From Ruminococcus flavefaciens (GTDB lineage: Bacteria > Bacillota > Clostridia > Oscillospirales > Ruminococcaceae), in assembly GCA_002310115.1 (NCBI GenBank), contig DBYI01000037.1, positions 45,837-109,836 on the forward strand: a stretch of 64,000 nt of DNA, in the 5' to 3' direction. The position numbers and the translations under genes are program-made. The notes under the pieces are model-generated. The model was not told the origin of the DNA, ran no database searches, and was given only the letters and a program-made list of their open reading frames with translations. Shown here piece by piece: positions 25,894 to 35,118 of the stretch. Within the stretch, counting starts at the first letter, position 1. Every line of letters begins with the position of its first letter.

Positions 25894-27450
25894 TTATTTT
25901 TTCTTTCCAGCCTTTACAGGATGTTTTTTAGCGTTCTCATTCTTTTTATCGGTAGAGAGCTTTTCTTGCTTATTATTTTCAGCCAAAGGAAGCTTGTCAC
26001 TTACGATATCGGCACACGAAGCACCAGCAATTGCCCAGAATACAGGGGCATAAACTATGCTGCTACAGCCGATAAAGAAGATAATAACACCTCCCACAGT
26101 CATGGCAAACAGTACGAATAACTCGTTGTACTTGCCCTTGCGAACAGCCTTTACACCAACAACAATAACAGAAATAAGTATAAGCAACAGCGCTATAAGC
26201 GACGGTATACCTCTTGTAGCAGCTGTGTAGAGGTATTCGTTATATACCTTATCAAAGGTCTGTCTGTTTCCTTTAGCAAGTATCATATCCCTAACATCGT
26301 CTAACCCTGCAGCTGTTTTCAACTGTGGGTAGATGAGTTGCTCTGGACCAGTTCCAGTAAGCTTGTTCTTACCAATAATATCCAATGCAGTATCGTTTAG
26401 ATACCAGTAAACTGCTCCCGTATCATCAATATCAAGAACTTTGGGGTCTATATTTCCAGAAGCTCCAGCCCTGCTGTAGCCGTCCGCCCACCAAAGTATT
26501 CGTCCGTCATAGAGTTTATAGGAATCCATATTTCCTATATTGCCGGAATCAACAAGTATCACCGCAAGAGCTGCAAATGCAACAGCGACAGGTACACATA
26601 ATAAACGTATTTTTGGAGCTTTGCGGATGATTACTGCAGCAGCTGCTGCAATCAAAGAAAACACAAGTCCACAAATACCTATAAGGGAGTATGTGAACAT
26701 AATTACAAATGAGAAAAGAAGCGATGAAGCAAGGTAAATATGTCTGTTTCTCCTGCTATCAGAAGTTACAAATCCTATGAGAGCTGCTGTAAGAGATAGG
26801 GTAAGCAACATTGCCAGGAAAAGAGGAGACATTGAGAGTCCCGAAGCAGCATATACATACAGATCCTTCATATCGCTGCCTACGCTTACAGCTCCTATAT
26901 CAGAATAATGAGAAAGATACCCACCGAAAATCTGCAGAAGTCCTATAAAGCAGTTGAACACACCGACGCCTATGGCACCGTTTATAACACGCTGCACCGC
27001 ACTTTTTCGCTTGATCGCTATCGCCGTTGTAAAAAAGCAACCATAAAAAAGTATGGCAAGGAGTCCTTCACCTCTTTCTGTAAAGCCATAAAAACCTACT
27101 CCGTAATCATAGCCGTTTATAAGTGATACTACACCCCATGCTATCATTCCTCCGAAAGCGCACACGGGAAGCATTGCAGTTTTAGTGATATACTTCTTCA
27201 TTATGGCTATAATGGCAAGTATCATATTGATAACGCCTGCAACAGCAAGTCCACCTGCCGTCATGGCGTATGAGAACTTATCGTCATTTATCTCTGGAGC
27301 AAGTGTAAACAGTGGCATCAGGAACATTCCTATGACAAGTCCGTAAGAAGCAAGCTTTGAATACTGCTCTTCAGTCATGTTAAGGATAAAGTTTGATTTT
27401 TCAGTGGTGTGAAAAATTGTTTTTGGAGTGCTTTTGATAGATTTTGACAT
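25894..27450 (-). CDS. Polytopic membrane protein, O-antigen ligase/polymerase-like
   Basis: 518 residues with about eleven hydrophobic helices between ~30 and ~490, and a basic tail (KKHPVKAGKKK). The pattern of short loops, a large outside loop (~310-400) and the segment LTGTGPEQLIYPQ before further helices resembles the Wzy/WaaL (O-antigen ligase) family. It could polymerise or ligate surface polysaccharide. No glycosyltransferase or flippase genes flank it, so the pathway is unknown. It lies 33 bp from the dockerin protease gene in the same orientation. Confidence 0.7.
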   Translation of the reverse strand: MSKSIKSTPKTIFHTTEKSNFILNMTEEQYSKLASYGLVIGMFLMPLFTLAPEINDDKFSYAMTAGGLAVAGVINMILAIIAIMKKYITKTAMLPVCAFGGMIAWGVVSLINGYDYGVGFYGFTERGEGLLAILFYGCFFTTAIAIKRKSAVQRVINGAIGVGVFNCFIGLLQIFGGYLSHYSDIGAVSVGSDMKDLYVYAASGLSMSPLFLAMLLTLSLTAALIGFVTSDSRRNRHIYLASSLLFSFVIMFTYSLIGICGLVFSLIAAAAAVIIRKAPKIRLLCVPVAVAFAALAVILVDSGNIGNMDSYKLYDGRILWWADGYSRAGASGNIDPKVLDIDDTGAVYWYLNDTALDIIGKNKLTGTGPEQLIYPQLKTAAGLDDVRDMILAKGNRQTFDKVYNEYLYTAATRGIPSLIALLLILISVIVVGVKAVRKGKYNELFVLFAMTVGGVIIFFIGCSSIVYAPVFWAIAGASCADIVSDKLPLAENNKQEKLSTDKKNENAKKHPVKAGKKK

Positions 27451-27482
27451 TGTTTTTCTTTCCTTCCTGCATTAAATGCAGT

Positions 27483-29207
27483 TTATTTTCTTGATACTGT
27501 TATGGTATAAGCATTATCCTTCAATTCCCCGACAGTTATCGTAATATTCGGATCTATAGTCTCTTTACCCAAATTGTCATACCAAGCAAAGCCCTTTACA
27601 GCATTTGATATAACATCGCCTGTACGGAAAAAATTATCCGTCTTATTCCTATCCTCTCCCTCAGCTTCATTAACAAGTCTGATAAATCGACGACCTTGGA
27701 TTTTATTACTTTTTGATCCGCTCTGATACGTGAAAAAAGTACCGTCTTTGTCCGTAAATACACTGGCATCAATATGCTTTATACTTATTCCGCTTCCCAA
27801 AACCCTGCTTTTTTGAAAAGTAGGCTCAAGAAGACTGTTGTTTCCTTCAAGAGTGGTATATTCAATGATAAGAAACTCTGATTTGTAGCCGTTTAGTTCT
27901 CCTTTCGGGATTATTAGGCAATTTCCTCCATCAGTCTGACCGTTTACGATAGTAAAAGTCTGCTCGCCATTTGTTTGGTCATAAACCTGTACCTGATCCT
28001 CCCTCAGCCATCCGAGCATTAGCTTTGATACTGCCGTTAAATCAGAATAAGCCTCATCCATGAGCTCAAAACCAGCTGCACCATGCATACCCTCTGTGTC
28101 CTTTTCCGCGGTATATAAGTAATAATCAGGCAGTCCCATACAATGTCCCATTTCGTGGCAGTATGTGGAAATGAATTTTACACAATTATCAGCGCTCTTG
28201 ATAGCAGCATTTCCAGTAATAACATGCGCTGGGATAACGCCGTCCACAATAACATCCTCACCATAATATGGACCTGCACACGACCACCATTCATTGCCCG
28301 AAGTATCCGGCACACAAAAGAGTATAGCATCGACAAAGTCATCATCGTTGGAATCAAAACGACTGTAATCCACAACAGCATCCATTTTCTTTATTACCTC
28401 TTCGGTAAAATCAGCTTTATATTCGTCTTCACTGTAATATTTTATTGTTTTCTCACAAGTATATTTGTACGCCTTTCCGCTAAGTTCTAGAGCTCCCTTT
28501 GACGCCCTCTTAAAAAATGCACTGAAGCTCTCAAACGGATATGAAACTGCCTTCTCGTCCTCATTGCCAAAGGCTATCCTCTCAATCTCTTCTACTGACG
28601 GATCATAATTGAACTTACAATCTGGAAAATCAACGTAAAATATGAGCAGATTGACCTTTCCTTGAGACGGCATGCTGCCAAACATATCCGCTAAAGGCGG
28701 ATCGATAAAACCATTTTTAGGCAACGGATCTATCGTTTTAATCGTAGTTGTAGCTGTGGTGACAAATGTAGTAGTAGTTGTTGTTGTTGTAGCAGTAGTG
28801 GTTTTCAACTCCTCTTCCCATTTAAGTATCTCAACGCGAGGAACAGACTCAATTACAACCTTTCTAAGCTGTACGAGATCAAATACCTCGACAGTGCCAT
28901 TTTGATCAAGGTCAGCTTTCTGTATATCCGCCTCAATCTTAATAACATTCTTACCAGCACTTCTGATAATATAATCGCTACTATCAGTAATTCTGAAAAC
29001 GCTTTTATCGTCCAACTTTTCTGTTCCATTCAAATGCCTGGACAAAGTAACAATATCGGCAACATTAATATCACCATCACCGTTGACGTCACCTATCAGG
29101 CCTGTTTTCTTCCATATAGCAGATGCATCCAGAGAAATGGACATCACTGCTATAAACAGTGAAGCTATTATCGAAGTAAGTGCTCCAACAAATACTTTTC
29201 CTTTCAT
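27483..29207 (-). CDS. Secreted dockerin-M6 family metalloprotease
   Basis: 574 residues. Signal peptide ~1-30. A dockerin-like module is placed at the N-terminus, ~37-120: first Ca loop GDVNGDGDINVADIVTL (38-55), second DLDQNGTVEVFDLVQL (99-114), with ~25 residues more than usual between them. A short Thr-rich linker (136-158) follows, and then an M6-type (immune inhibitor A-like) peptidase. Zinc motif HEMGHCMGLPDYY: H351, E352 and H355 visible, D361 the expected third ligand. The product is a cell-surface or cellulosome-attached protease. Targets are unknown; processing of other cellulosome or surface proteins is possible. RBS is weak (GAGGGGGC). It precedes the O-antigen-ligase-like gene by 33 bp. 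Confidence 0.88.
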   Translation of the reverse strand: MKGKVFVGALTSIIASLFIAVMSISLDASAIWKKTGLIGDVNGDGDINVADIVTLSRHLNGTEKLDDKSVFRITDSSDYIIRSAGKNVIKIEADIQKADLDQNGTVEVFDLVQLRKVVIESVPRVEILKWEEELKTTTATTTTTTTTFVTTATTTIKTIDPLPKNGFIDPPLADMFGSMPSQGKVNLLIFYVDFPDCKFNYDPSVEEIERIAFGNEDEKAVSYPFESFSAFFKRASKGALELSGKAYKYTCEKTIKYYSEDEYKADFTEEVIKKMDAVVDYSRFDSNDDDFVDAILFCVPDTSGNEWWSCAGPYYGEDVIVDGVIPAHVITGNAAIKSADNCVKFISTYCHEMGHCMGLPDYYLYTAEKDTEGMHGAAGFELMDEAYSDLTAVSKLMLGWLREDQVQVYDQTNGEQTFTIVNGQTDGGNCLIIPKGELNGYKSEFLIIEYTTLEGNNSLLEPTFQKSRVLGSGISIKHIDASVFTDKDGTFFTYQSGSKSNKIQGRRFIRLVNEAEGEDRNKTDNFFRTGDVISNAVKGFAWYDNLGKETIDPNITITVGELKDNAYTITVSRK

Positions 29208-29294
29208 AATATTGCCCCCTCATGTAATCCCGTCATGGACATTAGTATTTTACTCTGAAGGTTCGGGAAAAGCTTTCCAAAATCTCCACAGTAA

Positions 29295-29333
29295 AATAAT
29301 AAAACGGCTGTCGAGCATAACGCCCGACAGCCG
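29295..29333 (-). terminator. Rho-independent terminator of rny
   Basis: On the minus strand CGGCTGTCG / CGACAGCCG followed by TTTTATTATTTT, ~42 bp past the stop. Confidence 0.85.
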
Positions 29334-29374
29334 AAATGTCTGCGAAAACAATTCTGCTTTCACAGCAAGTTGCA

Positions 29375-30952
29375 TTATTTTGCGTAGTCAGTTACTCTGC
29401 TTTCGCGTATAATATTGATCTTGATCTGACCTGGATAATCCATTTCAGTCTCAATCTGCTGAGCGATCTGTCTTGCCACGAGAACCATCTTCTCATCGTT
29501 AATGATCTCAGGTGTGACCATGATCCTGACTTCGCGTCCTGCCTGTACAGCGAAGCACTTTTCAACGCCATCGTAGGAGTTACAAATCTCCTCAAGCTTC
29601 TGAAGGCGCTTGATATAACTTTCATAATTTTCGCTTCTTGCGGCAGGTCTTGCAGCTGAGATAGCATCGGCTGCCTGAACTATGCAGGCAATTACTGTTT
29701 TCGGCTCAACATCGTTGTGGTGAGCTTCAACAGCGTGGATAATAACAGGATTTTCGTTGTATTTTTTACAAACGTCAACACCTATCTGAACATGAGACCC
29801 CTCAATCTCGGCAGTAAGAGCTTTACCGATATCGTGAAGAAGTCCCGCACGTCTCGCGATATTTGCGTCAACGCCTAGCTCTGAAGCAAGAACTCCGCAG
29901 AGCTTAGCAACCTCGATAGAATGATCGAGGACATTCTGTCTGTAACTTGTACGGAATTTAAGACGTCCGATAAGCTTGATTAACTCGTGATTAAGCCCGT
30001 GAACATTAGTCTCGATAACAGCACGCTCACCCTCTTGCTTGATGCGGTACTCTACCTCACGTCGAGCCTTTTCAACCATCTCCTCTATACGTGTGGGATG
30101 GATACGACCATCAGCGATGAGCTTTTCGAGAGCTATCCTAGCTACTTCACGCCTAATCTGATCAAAACAGGAAATCGTAATTGCTTCAGGAGTATCATCA
30201 ATAATAAGATCGACTCCAGTAAGGGTCTCAAGAGTCCTTATGTTGCGTCCCTCACGGCCAATAATACGACCTTTCATTTCGTCATTTGGAAGTGGAACGA
30301 CCGACACAGCAGCCTCCGACACCTGATCGGCTGCAACCTTGGCAATAGCAAGAGAAATATAACTTCTTGCTTTCTCCTGACATTCGTCTTTGACCTGTTG
30401 TTCATAGGCTGCTATCTTTACAGCCTTTTCGTGAACGAGATCATCTTCAAGCTTCGAGATTATGTACTCCTTAGCCTGATCCTTTGTAAATTCGGAAATA
30501 CGCTCGAGAATATCCATCTGACTCTTCTTGATAGAGTCAGCCTCCTTCAGCTTTTCGTCAGCTGATTTGATTTTCTGGTTGAGCATATCCTCCTTTTTCT
30601 CAAGGTTATCAGTCTTTTTGTCTAAGTTCTCCTCTTTCTGCTGCATACGTCTTTCCTGACGTGACAGCTCTGCTCTGCGTTCCTTGATATCCTTGTCCGC
30701 TTCTGTGCGGAGCTTATGTATCTCGTCCTTAGCCTCTATGAGAGCGCTCTTCTTCTTGTTATCAGCATCCTTTTCGGCGTCCTCGACAATACGCTCAGCC
30801 TGCTGTTCAGCAGATCCGACAATCGCTTCGGCATCGCGCTTACGCTTTTCAACGCCGGCAGCGATACCCTTTTTGAAGAAAAGAGCATATCCCACGCCTA
30901 TTCCTGCTACAAGAGCTACCAGTATAAGAACAATAGCTACACCCAAGTCCAT
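29375..30952 (-). CDS. rny: Ribonuclease Y
   Basis: The longest frame starts at 31000, but AGGAGG (11 nt upstream) fits ATG 30952 ([12 protein letters not shown]), giving 525 residues, normal for RNase Y. Membrane helix ~3-25. Long charged coiled coil ~40-185. KH domain with [17 protein letters not shown] domain with [10 protein letters not shown] and LLHDIGKA, the metal-binding H and HD. C-terminal [10 protein letters not shown]. It is the membrane-bound endonuclease that starts mRNA decay in many Firmicutes. It is single, with a ~200-nt leader region holding two small hairpins. Confidence 0.95.
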   Translation of the reverse strand: MDLGVAIVLILVALVAGIGVGYALFFKKGIAAGVEKRKRDAEAIVGSAEQQAERIVEDAEKDADNKKKSALIEAKDEIHKLRTEADKDIKERRAELSRQERRMQQKEENLDKKTDNLEKKEDMLNQKIKSADEKLKEADSIKKSQMDILERISEFTKDQAKEYIISKLEDDLVHEKAVKIAAYEQQVKDECQEKARSYISLAIAKVAADQVSEAAVSVVPLPNDEMKGRIIGREGRNIRTLETLTGVDLIIDDTPEAITISCFDQIRREVARIALEKLIADGRIHPTRIEEMVEKARREVEYRIKQEGERAVIETNVHGLNHELIKLIGRLKFRTSYRQNVLDHSIEVAKLCGVLASELGVDANIARRAGLLHDIGKALTAEIEGSHVQIGVDVCKKYNENPVIIHAVEAHHNDVEPKTVIACIVQAADAISAARPAARSENYESYIKRLQKLEEICNSYDGVEKCFAVQAGREVRIMVTPEIINDEKMVLVARQIAQQIETEMDYPGQIKINIIRESRVTDYAK

Positions 30953-31364
30953 ACAGTGCATTACCTCCTTTTTGTAAAAATAATCAAAAGTTTGTATCAT
31001 AGTTTTAATTATTACTTCAAGGCGGTAAATGCCGCATTATTTTATTCATTTGTAAATATATAGATAACAGCTGAGCATTGTCTCAGCCAGCAAAAAATAG
31101 ACGGACGTAAGTATCCCCGTCCAAGATTTGTTCCGTAATCATATTTGAACCGCTTATTTCTATGTATATATTCCGACTGCGGATTAATGATGTAAAACAA
31201 AGCTGCATATACTGCCATAGTAATATTATGCAAATAAATACAACATAATTATTATATAATATTTTGGAGTTCCTGTCAATAGATTTTTGACATTTAAAAT
31301 TCAAAATCATACAGAGAGTAAAAAATTAGTGTAGTAAATAATGTCTTATACTCTTAAGTCCAAT
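30953..31364. other. Upstream region of rny with small hairpins
   Basis: Minus-strand RNA from here would contain GGACG...CGTCC followed by a T-run (~31090-31125) and GCTGAG/CTCAGC (~31068-31085), then reach the rny RBS. A leader attenuator is possible. No ORF is supported. Confidence 0.35.
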
Positions 31365-31393
31365 AAAAAATGGGCGTTTCCGCCCATTTTTTT
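31365..31393 (-). terminator. Terminator overlapping the dapL stop codon
   Basis: AAAAAATGGGCG-TTTC-CGCCCATTTTTTT. The stem begins inside the stop codon (31392-31394) of dapL and has A/T runs on both sides. Confidence 0.85.
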
Positions 31394-32603
31394 ATTTCAT
31401 TTCATTAACAAGCTTTTCGAAGCGCTCCATAGCCTCTTTAGTACGCTGTCTGTCTCCAAATGAGGTAAGTCTGAACCAGCCTTCGCCATTTTTTCCGAAA
31501 CCTACGCCAGGAGTTCCGACAACGGCTATCTTTTCGAGCATGAGGTCAAAAAAGTCCCAACTCTTCATGTTATTTGGACACTTGAACCATATATAAGGTG
31601 AATTTATGCCGCCTGTGAATTTTACGTCCAGTTTTTTCATTGTTTCCGAGATGATACGCGCATTTTCCTGATAGTATGCGATATTCTCACGTACTTGTTT
31701 CAGTCCCTCGTTTGTGAAAACCGCAGCTGCTGCACACTGTACAGGATAGGAAACGCCATTGAACTTGCTTCCCTGTCTCCTGCCCCATATCTGCGCTACC
31801 GAAACCTCCGTACCGTCGCTTGCTGTAACCTTGAGTGCCTCTGGTATGACTGTATATCCGCAACGCATGCCAGTAAAACCTGCTGTTTTGGATAATGAAC
31901 ACATCTCGATGCAACACTCCTTTGCACCATCAATACAGAAAATACTTCTCGGTACGTCAGAGTCTGTGATAAATGCTTCATAAGCTGAATCATAGATAAT
32001 TATGGCATTATTACGCTTTGCATAAGCAATCCACTCCACAAGCTGAGATCTTGTGTAAACAGAGCCAGTAGGATTGTTCGGTGAGCAGAGGTAGATGATA
32101 TCCGCATGAACTGACTCATCAGGCATTGCCGCAAAACCATTTTCCTCGTTAGAATCGGCATAAACAATCTTTCTGCCACTCATAAGATTTGAATCCACAT
32201 AAACCGGATACGCAGGATCAGTAACAAGTATGGTATTGTCATTTCCAAAGATATCCACAATGTTTCCGCAATCAGACTTTGCGCCGTCATTTATCCTTAT
32301 CTCACCTGGAGCAATATCTGCCCCTAAGCTCTTATAATAGCGTGAAACAGCCTCGCGCAGAAAATCATAACCTGCGCCACTATCTTCATAACCTCTGAAT
32401 GTCTCCTTTACCCCCATTTCATCGCAGCCCTTCTTCATGGCTTCAATGACTACCGGAGCGATAGGCAAGGTAACATCACCGATACCCATTCTTATTATGT
32501 CTGCTTCTGGATGAAGCTCCTTAAACGCTGCTATTTTCTTCGCTATATTTATAAAAAGGTAGTTTTTCTCAAGTTTGAGAAAGTTTTCATTCAACTGCGG
32601 CAT
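31392..32603 (-). CDS. dapL: LL-diaminopimelate aminotransferase
   Basis: 403 residues. The DapL signature is clear: NYLFINIAKKIAAFKELHP, IIRMGIGDVTLPIAP, GYEDSGAGYDFLREAV, DGAKSDCGNIVDIFG, SPNNPTGSVY, and the PLP Lys in CSLSKTAGFTGMRCGY. It converts tetrahydrodipicolinate directly to LL-diaminopimelate, bypassing the acylated intermediates. Its start overlaps the end of dapF by 13 bp, so the two are one operon transcribed dapF-dapL. RBS AAAGGAG. Confidence 0.95.
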   Translation of the reverse strand: MPQLNENFLKLEKNYLFINIAKKIAAFKELHPEADIIRMGIGDVTLPIAPVVIEAMKKGCDEMGVKETFRGYEDSGAGYDFLREAVSRYYKSLGADIAPGEIRINDGAKSDCGNIVDIFGNDNTILVTDPAYPVYVDSNLMSGRKIVYADSNEENGFAAMPDESVHADIIYLCSPNNPTGSVYTRSQLVEWIAYAKRNNAIIIYDSAYEAFITDSDVPRSIFCIDGAKECCIEMCSLSKTAGFTGMRCGYTVIPEALKVTASDGTEVSVAQIWGRRQGSKFNGVSYPVQCAAAAVFTNEGLKQVRENIAYYQENARIISETMKKLDVKFTGGINSPYIWFKCPNNMKSWDFFDLMLEKIAVVGTPGVGFGKNGEGWFRLTSFGDRQRTKEAMERFEKLVNEMK

Positions 32604-33469
32604 ACAACATTCTCCTTTGCTTTGTTTATAAACTCATTGGAAACATTCCCATCAAAAACATACTCAGCAGGGCCTGTCATCAAAACAGTTCCGTCAGATT
32701 TGTAGACAATACGCAAATCTCCACCGCGAAGATGTACAAGAACTTCCTCATCATAGTGGCAAATACCGTTAAGAACTGCAGCTACCACCGTAGCGCAGGT
32801 ACCGGTTCCACAGGCAAAAGTCTCGCCGCTTCCACGTTCCCAAACACGCATGTTTATAGTATGATTGTCGATGACTTCAGCGAACTCAGTATTCACGCGA
32901 TTGGGAAAGAGCTTATGGTTCTCGAAATGAGGACCTATCTTTTCAAGATCAAGTTCTGCAACACCTTCCGTAAAAATGACTGCGTGAGGGTTTCCCATGG
33001 AAACACAGGTGATCTTCCACGTTTTTCCGCACACTTCCACAGGCTCACTGATAAAACATTCCTTTTCGCTGTTCACAGGGATATCCTTTGGAACAAGAAT
33101 AGCCTTGCCCATATCCACAGTAACAGAATCCACTTTTCCGTCGTTTATATAAAGCTTTAGGTATTTTATGCCTGAATTTGTCTCCAGTGTAATGTCAGTC
33201 TTGTCGGTAAGTCCTGTATCATAGACGTATTTGCCTATACATCGCGTAGCGTTTCCGCACATCATAGCCTCAGAGCCGTCCGCATTAAATATTCTCATGC
33301 GAAAATCAGCCTTTTCCGAGGGCATAATTAGCACAAGTCCGTCAGAGCCTACACCCTTGTGCCTGTCGCTGAGAAGCACCGAGACCTTTTCGGGATCACT
33401 GACAGTCTCTTCAAAACAGTTCACATAGATATAGTCGTTACCGATGCCATGCATTTTTGAAAATTTCAT
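32591..33469 (-). CDS. dapF: Diaminopimelate epimerase
   Basis: 292 residues. The two catalytic Cys regions are present: MMCGNATRCIGKYV and ETFACGTGTCATVVAA, with MHGIGNDYIYV at the N-terminus and VSMGNPHAVIF in the middle. It converts LL- to meso-diaminopimelate for peptidoglycan and lysine. It is the first gene of the dapF-dapL operon, with a near-consensus promoter at 33568-33597 and a ~90-nt leader. RBS GGGAG. Confidence 0.95.
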   Translation of the reverse strand: MKFSKMHGIGNDYIYVNCFEETVSDPEKVSVLLSDRHKGVGSDGLVLIMPSEKADFRMRIFNADGSEAMMCGNATRCIGKYVYDTGLTDKTDITLETNSGIKYLKLYINDGKVDSVTVDMGKAILVPKDIPVNSEKECFISEPVEVCGKTWKITCVSMGNPHAVIFTEGVAELDLEKIGPHFENHKLFPNRVNTEFAEVIDNHTINMRVWERGSGETFACGTGTCATVVAAVLNGICHYDEEVLVHLRGGDLRIVYKSDGTVLMTGPAEYVFDGNVSNEFINKAKENVVCRS

Positions 33470-33567
33470 ATTTTTGCTCCCATCGGTGGTGACTCACGGG
33501 AGAGAGCAGTAATGGCGTTACTTAACTACTTTTGCGCTGCTAACACGCAAAAATTCCGCCAATATTT

Positions 33568-33597
33568 ATTATATACTAACATCACAGGAATTGTCAA
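33568..33597 (-). promoter_or_regulatory. Promoter of the dapF-dapL operon
   Basis: On the minus strand TTGACA (33597-33592), 18-bp spacer, TATAAT (33573-33568). Confidence 0.8.
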
Positions 33598-33635
33598 CAG
33601 GGAATTTTGTAATTCATAATGCTTTATGTATAAAA

Positions 33636-33665
33636 AAGGGTGTGATAAATCAAGATTACCACCCC
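33636..33665 (-). terminator. Weak terminator of the YegP-like gene
   Basis: On the minus strand GGGTGGTAA...TTATCACACCC followed by TTTTTT; the stem is imperfect. Confidence 0.5.
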
Positions 33666-33678
33666 CTTATTTCCATAT

Positions 33679-34065
33679 TCATTTTTTTTCAGGCTCAGGT
33701 TCGATAACAGGTGCATCAACAGCATTCTTCTTTACGCTTGCAATACCCTTCTTGCAACTGTCTTTCTTGACATAGCCCTCGCTAGCAGCGATAATTTCGC
33801 CGTTTTTTGCCTTAAGGCGGAATCTGAATTCGCCTGACTTGTCCTTATAGATCTCGAACTTAGGATTGTTCTCCGACTGGAAACCTTCAATTGTCTGATC
33901 CTCAAGATTAGCAACGGGAGCGTTCTTGGCAACACTTGCAATACCGTTCTTTACGCTTGCGAGAGTATTGTAGACTTCTCCGCCAGTAGCGATGATTTCT
34001 CCGTTACCTGCTTTCAGACTAAAGGTATAACCTGTCTTGGTGGCCTTGATGATAAATTTTCCCAT
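33679..34065 (-). CDS. YegP/DUF1508 tandem-repeat protein
   Basis: 128 residues made of two DUF1508 units: FIIKATKTGYTFSLKAGNGEII...SVKNGIASVAKNA (~3-48) and FEIYKDKSGEFRFRLKAKNGEII...CKKGIASVKKNA (~69-116). A Pro/Glu tail follows. The family (UPF0339) forms small antiparallel sheets; its role is unknown. Probably cytoplasmic. Single gene with RBS AAAGGTG. Confidence 0.88.
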   Translation of the reverse strand: MGKFIIKATKTGYTFSLKAGNGEIIATGGEVYNTLASVKNGIASVAKNAPVANLEDQTIEGFQSENNPKFEIYKDKSGEFRFRLKAKNGEIIAASEGYVKKDSCKKGIASVKKNAVDAPVIEPEPEKK

Positions 34066-34215
34066 AATTACTATTCAACACCTTTCAGCAAACTTGTTAA
34101 TTAAATCGAATCATTCGATTTTTGTATCATAATTATAACTTAAATGAGCAGACTTGTCAATAGATTTTGTTAATTTTCATCAAAATGTCTAACATATTTA
34201 ATCCTGTGAAACAAC

Positions 34216-34246
34216 AAAAAGGACGGCAATATTCTCTATCGCCGTC
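34216..34246 (-). terminator. Terminator of the Lrp-aminotransferase-ispE operon
   Basis: On the minus strand GACGGCGATA-GAGAA-TATTGCCGTC followed by CTTTTTG, 12 bp past the ispE stop. Confidence 0.85.
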
Positions 34247-34257
34247 ACCATGTTTTA

Positions 34258-35118
34258 CTATTCAAGTATGACAATACTATCAGGAACTGTCTCACATACG
34301 CAGGCAAAATAGCCATTATTTCTAAGCTTTTCACTACAAATCTCTGCCTGATGTTCGTTATAGAACAGTCCAAAAACAGCTGAGCCGCTACCTGTCATAA
34401 CCGCACTAAGAGAGCTGTTTTCACACATTATTGCCTTGATATCATCAACCTCCGCAAGCTCAACTGCCTGTTCAAATATATTACCGAAGTAAACAAAAGC
34501 CGAACTTTGAGAGCTTTCTATTGCTTTCACAAGCTTCTGAGTTTCCGGATGCTTCGGAGCGCTGAGACTATCGATTTTTCCATATGCCTGAGCTGTGGAT
34601 ACTCCTCCTTCTCCCTTTGCAATAACAAGAATTTTCCCAGAATAATCAGCAATTGGAGTCACCTTCTCTCCTATTCCTTCAACATAGGCAGTTCCACCCG
34701 TAAGAAAGAAAGGCACGTCTGCTCCAAGTTTTTCAGGTTTGCTCACACTTGTGCCAGTAAGTCTACCCAGACAATAGAGAACTGCCGCAGCGTCTGTACT
34801 TCCGCCACCCATTCCCGCCTGAGAAGGTATTCCTTTTTTTATATGTATATTACAGCCACAGTCCATATCATTTTCCTCAAAAAACAACTTTGCCGCTTTA
34901 TAAGCAATATTTCGTTCATCGCAAGGTATATGATCAGAAACTGCAAACTGCTCTGGGACTTCACAACTGAGAGTTATGCCCTTTTCGGTCAGCTCCACGG
35001 ATATCTCATCATAAAGCCCAACAGTCTGAAAAACGCTCTCGATAGTATGATAACCATTAGGAAGCTTTCCTGTAACGTCAAGTGCAAGATTTACCTTTGC
35101 TGCTGTTTTAACTTTCAT
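34258..35118 (-). CDS. ispE: 4-diphosphocytidyl-2-C-methyl-D-erythritol kinase
   Basis: GTG at 35124 is in frame, but GGAG precedes ATG 35118, giving 286 residues. GHMP kinase signatures: AKVNLALDVTGKLPNGYHTIESV, IPSQAGMGGGSTDAAAVL, and C-terminal MTGSGSAVFG. It phosphorylates CDP-ME in the non-mevalonate isoprenoid pathway. It overlaps the aminotransferase gene by 11 bp and ends the Lrp-aminotransferase-ispE operon. Confidence 0.95.
   Translation of the reverse strand: MKVKTAAKVNLALDVTGKLPNGYHTIESVFQTVGLYDEISVELTEKGITLSCEVPEQFAVSDHIPCDERNIAYKAAKLFFEENDMDCGCNIHIKKGIPSQAGMGGGSTDAAAVLYCLGRLTGTSVSKPEKLGADVPFFLTGGTAYVEGIGEKVTPIADYSGKILVIAKGEGGVSTAQAYGKIDSLSAPKHPETQKLVKAIESSQSSAFVYFGNIFEQAVELAEVDDIKAIMCENSSLSAVMTGSGSAVFGLFYNEHQAEICSEKLRNNGYFACVCETVPDSIVILE

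Noticed and set aside
31042..31310. Short ORFs in the rny leader, one ending ITEQILDGDTYVRLFFAG, as a possible signal peptide gene
   Set aside because: No RBS, no export motif, and they overlap probable leader hairpins.
33481..33600. T-box or lysine riboswitch before dapF-dapL
   Set aside because: Leader is only ~90 nt, with no T-box word or long aptamer and no terminator before the ORF.
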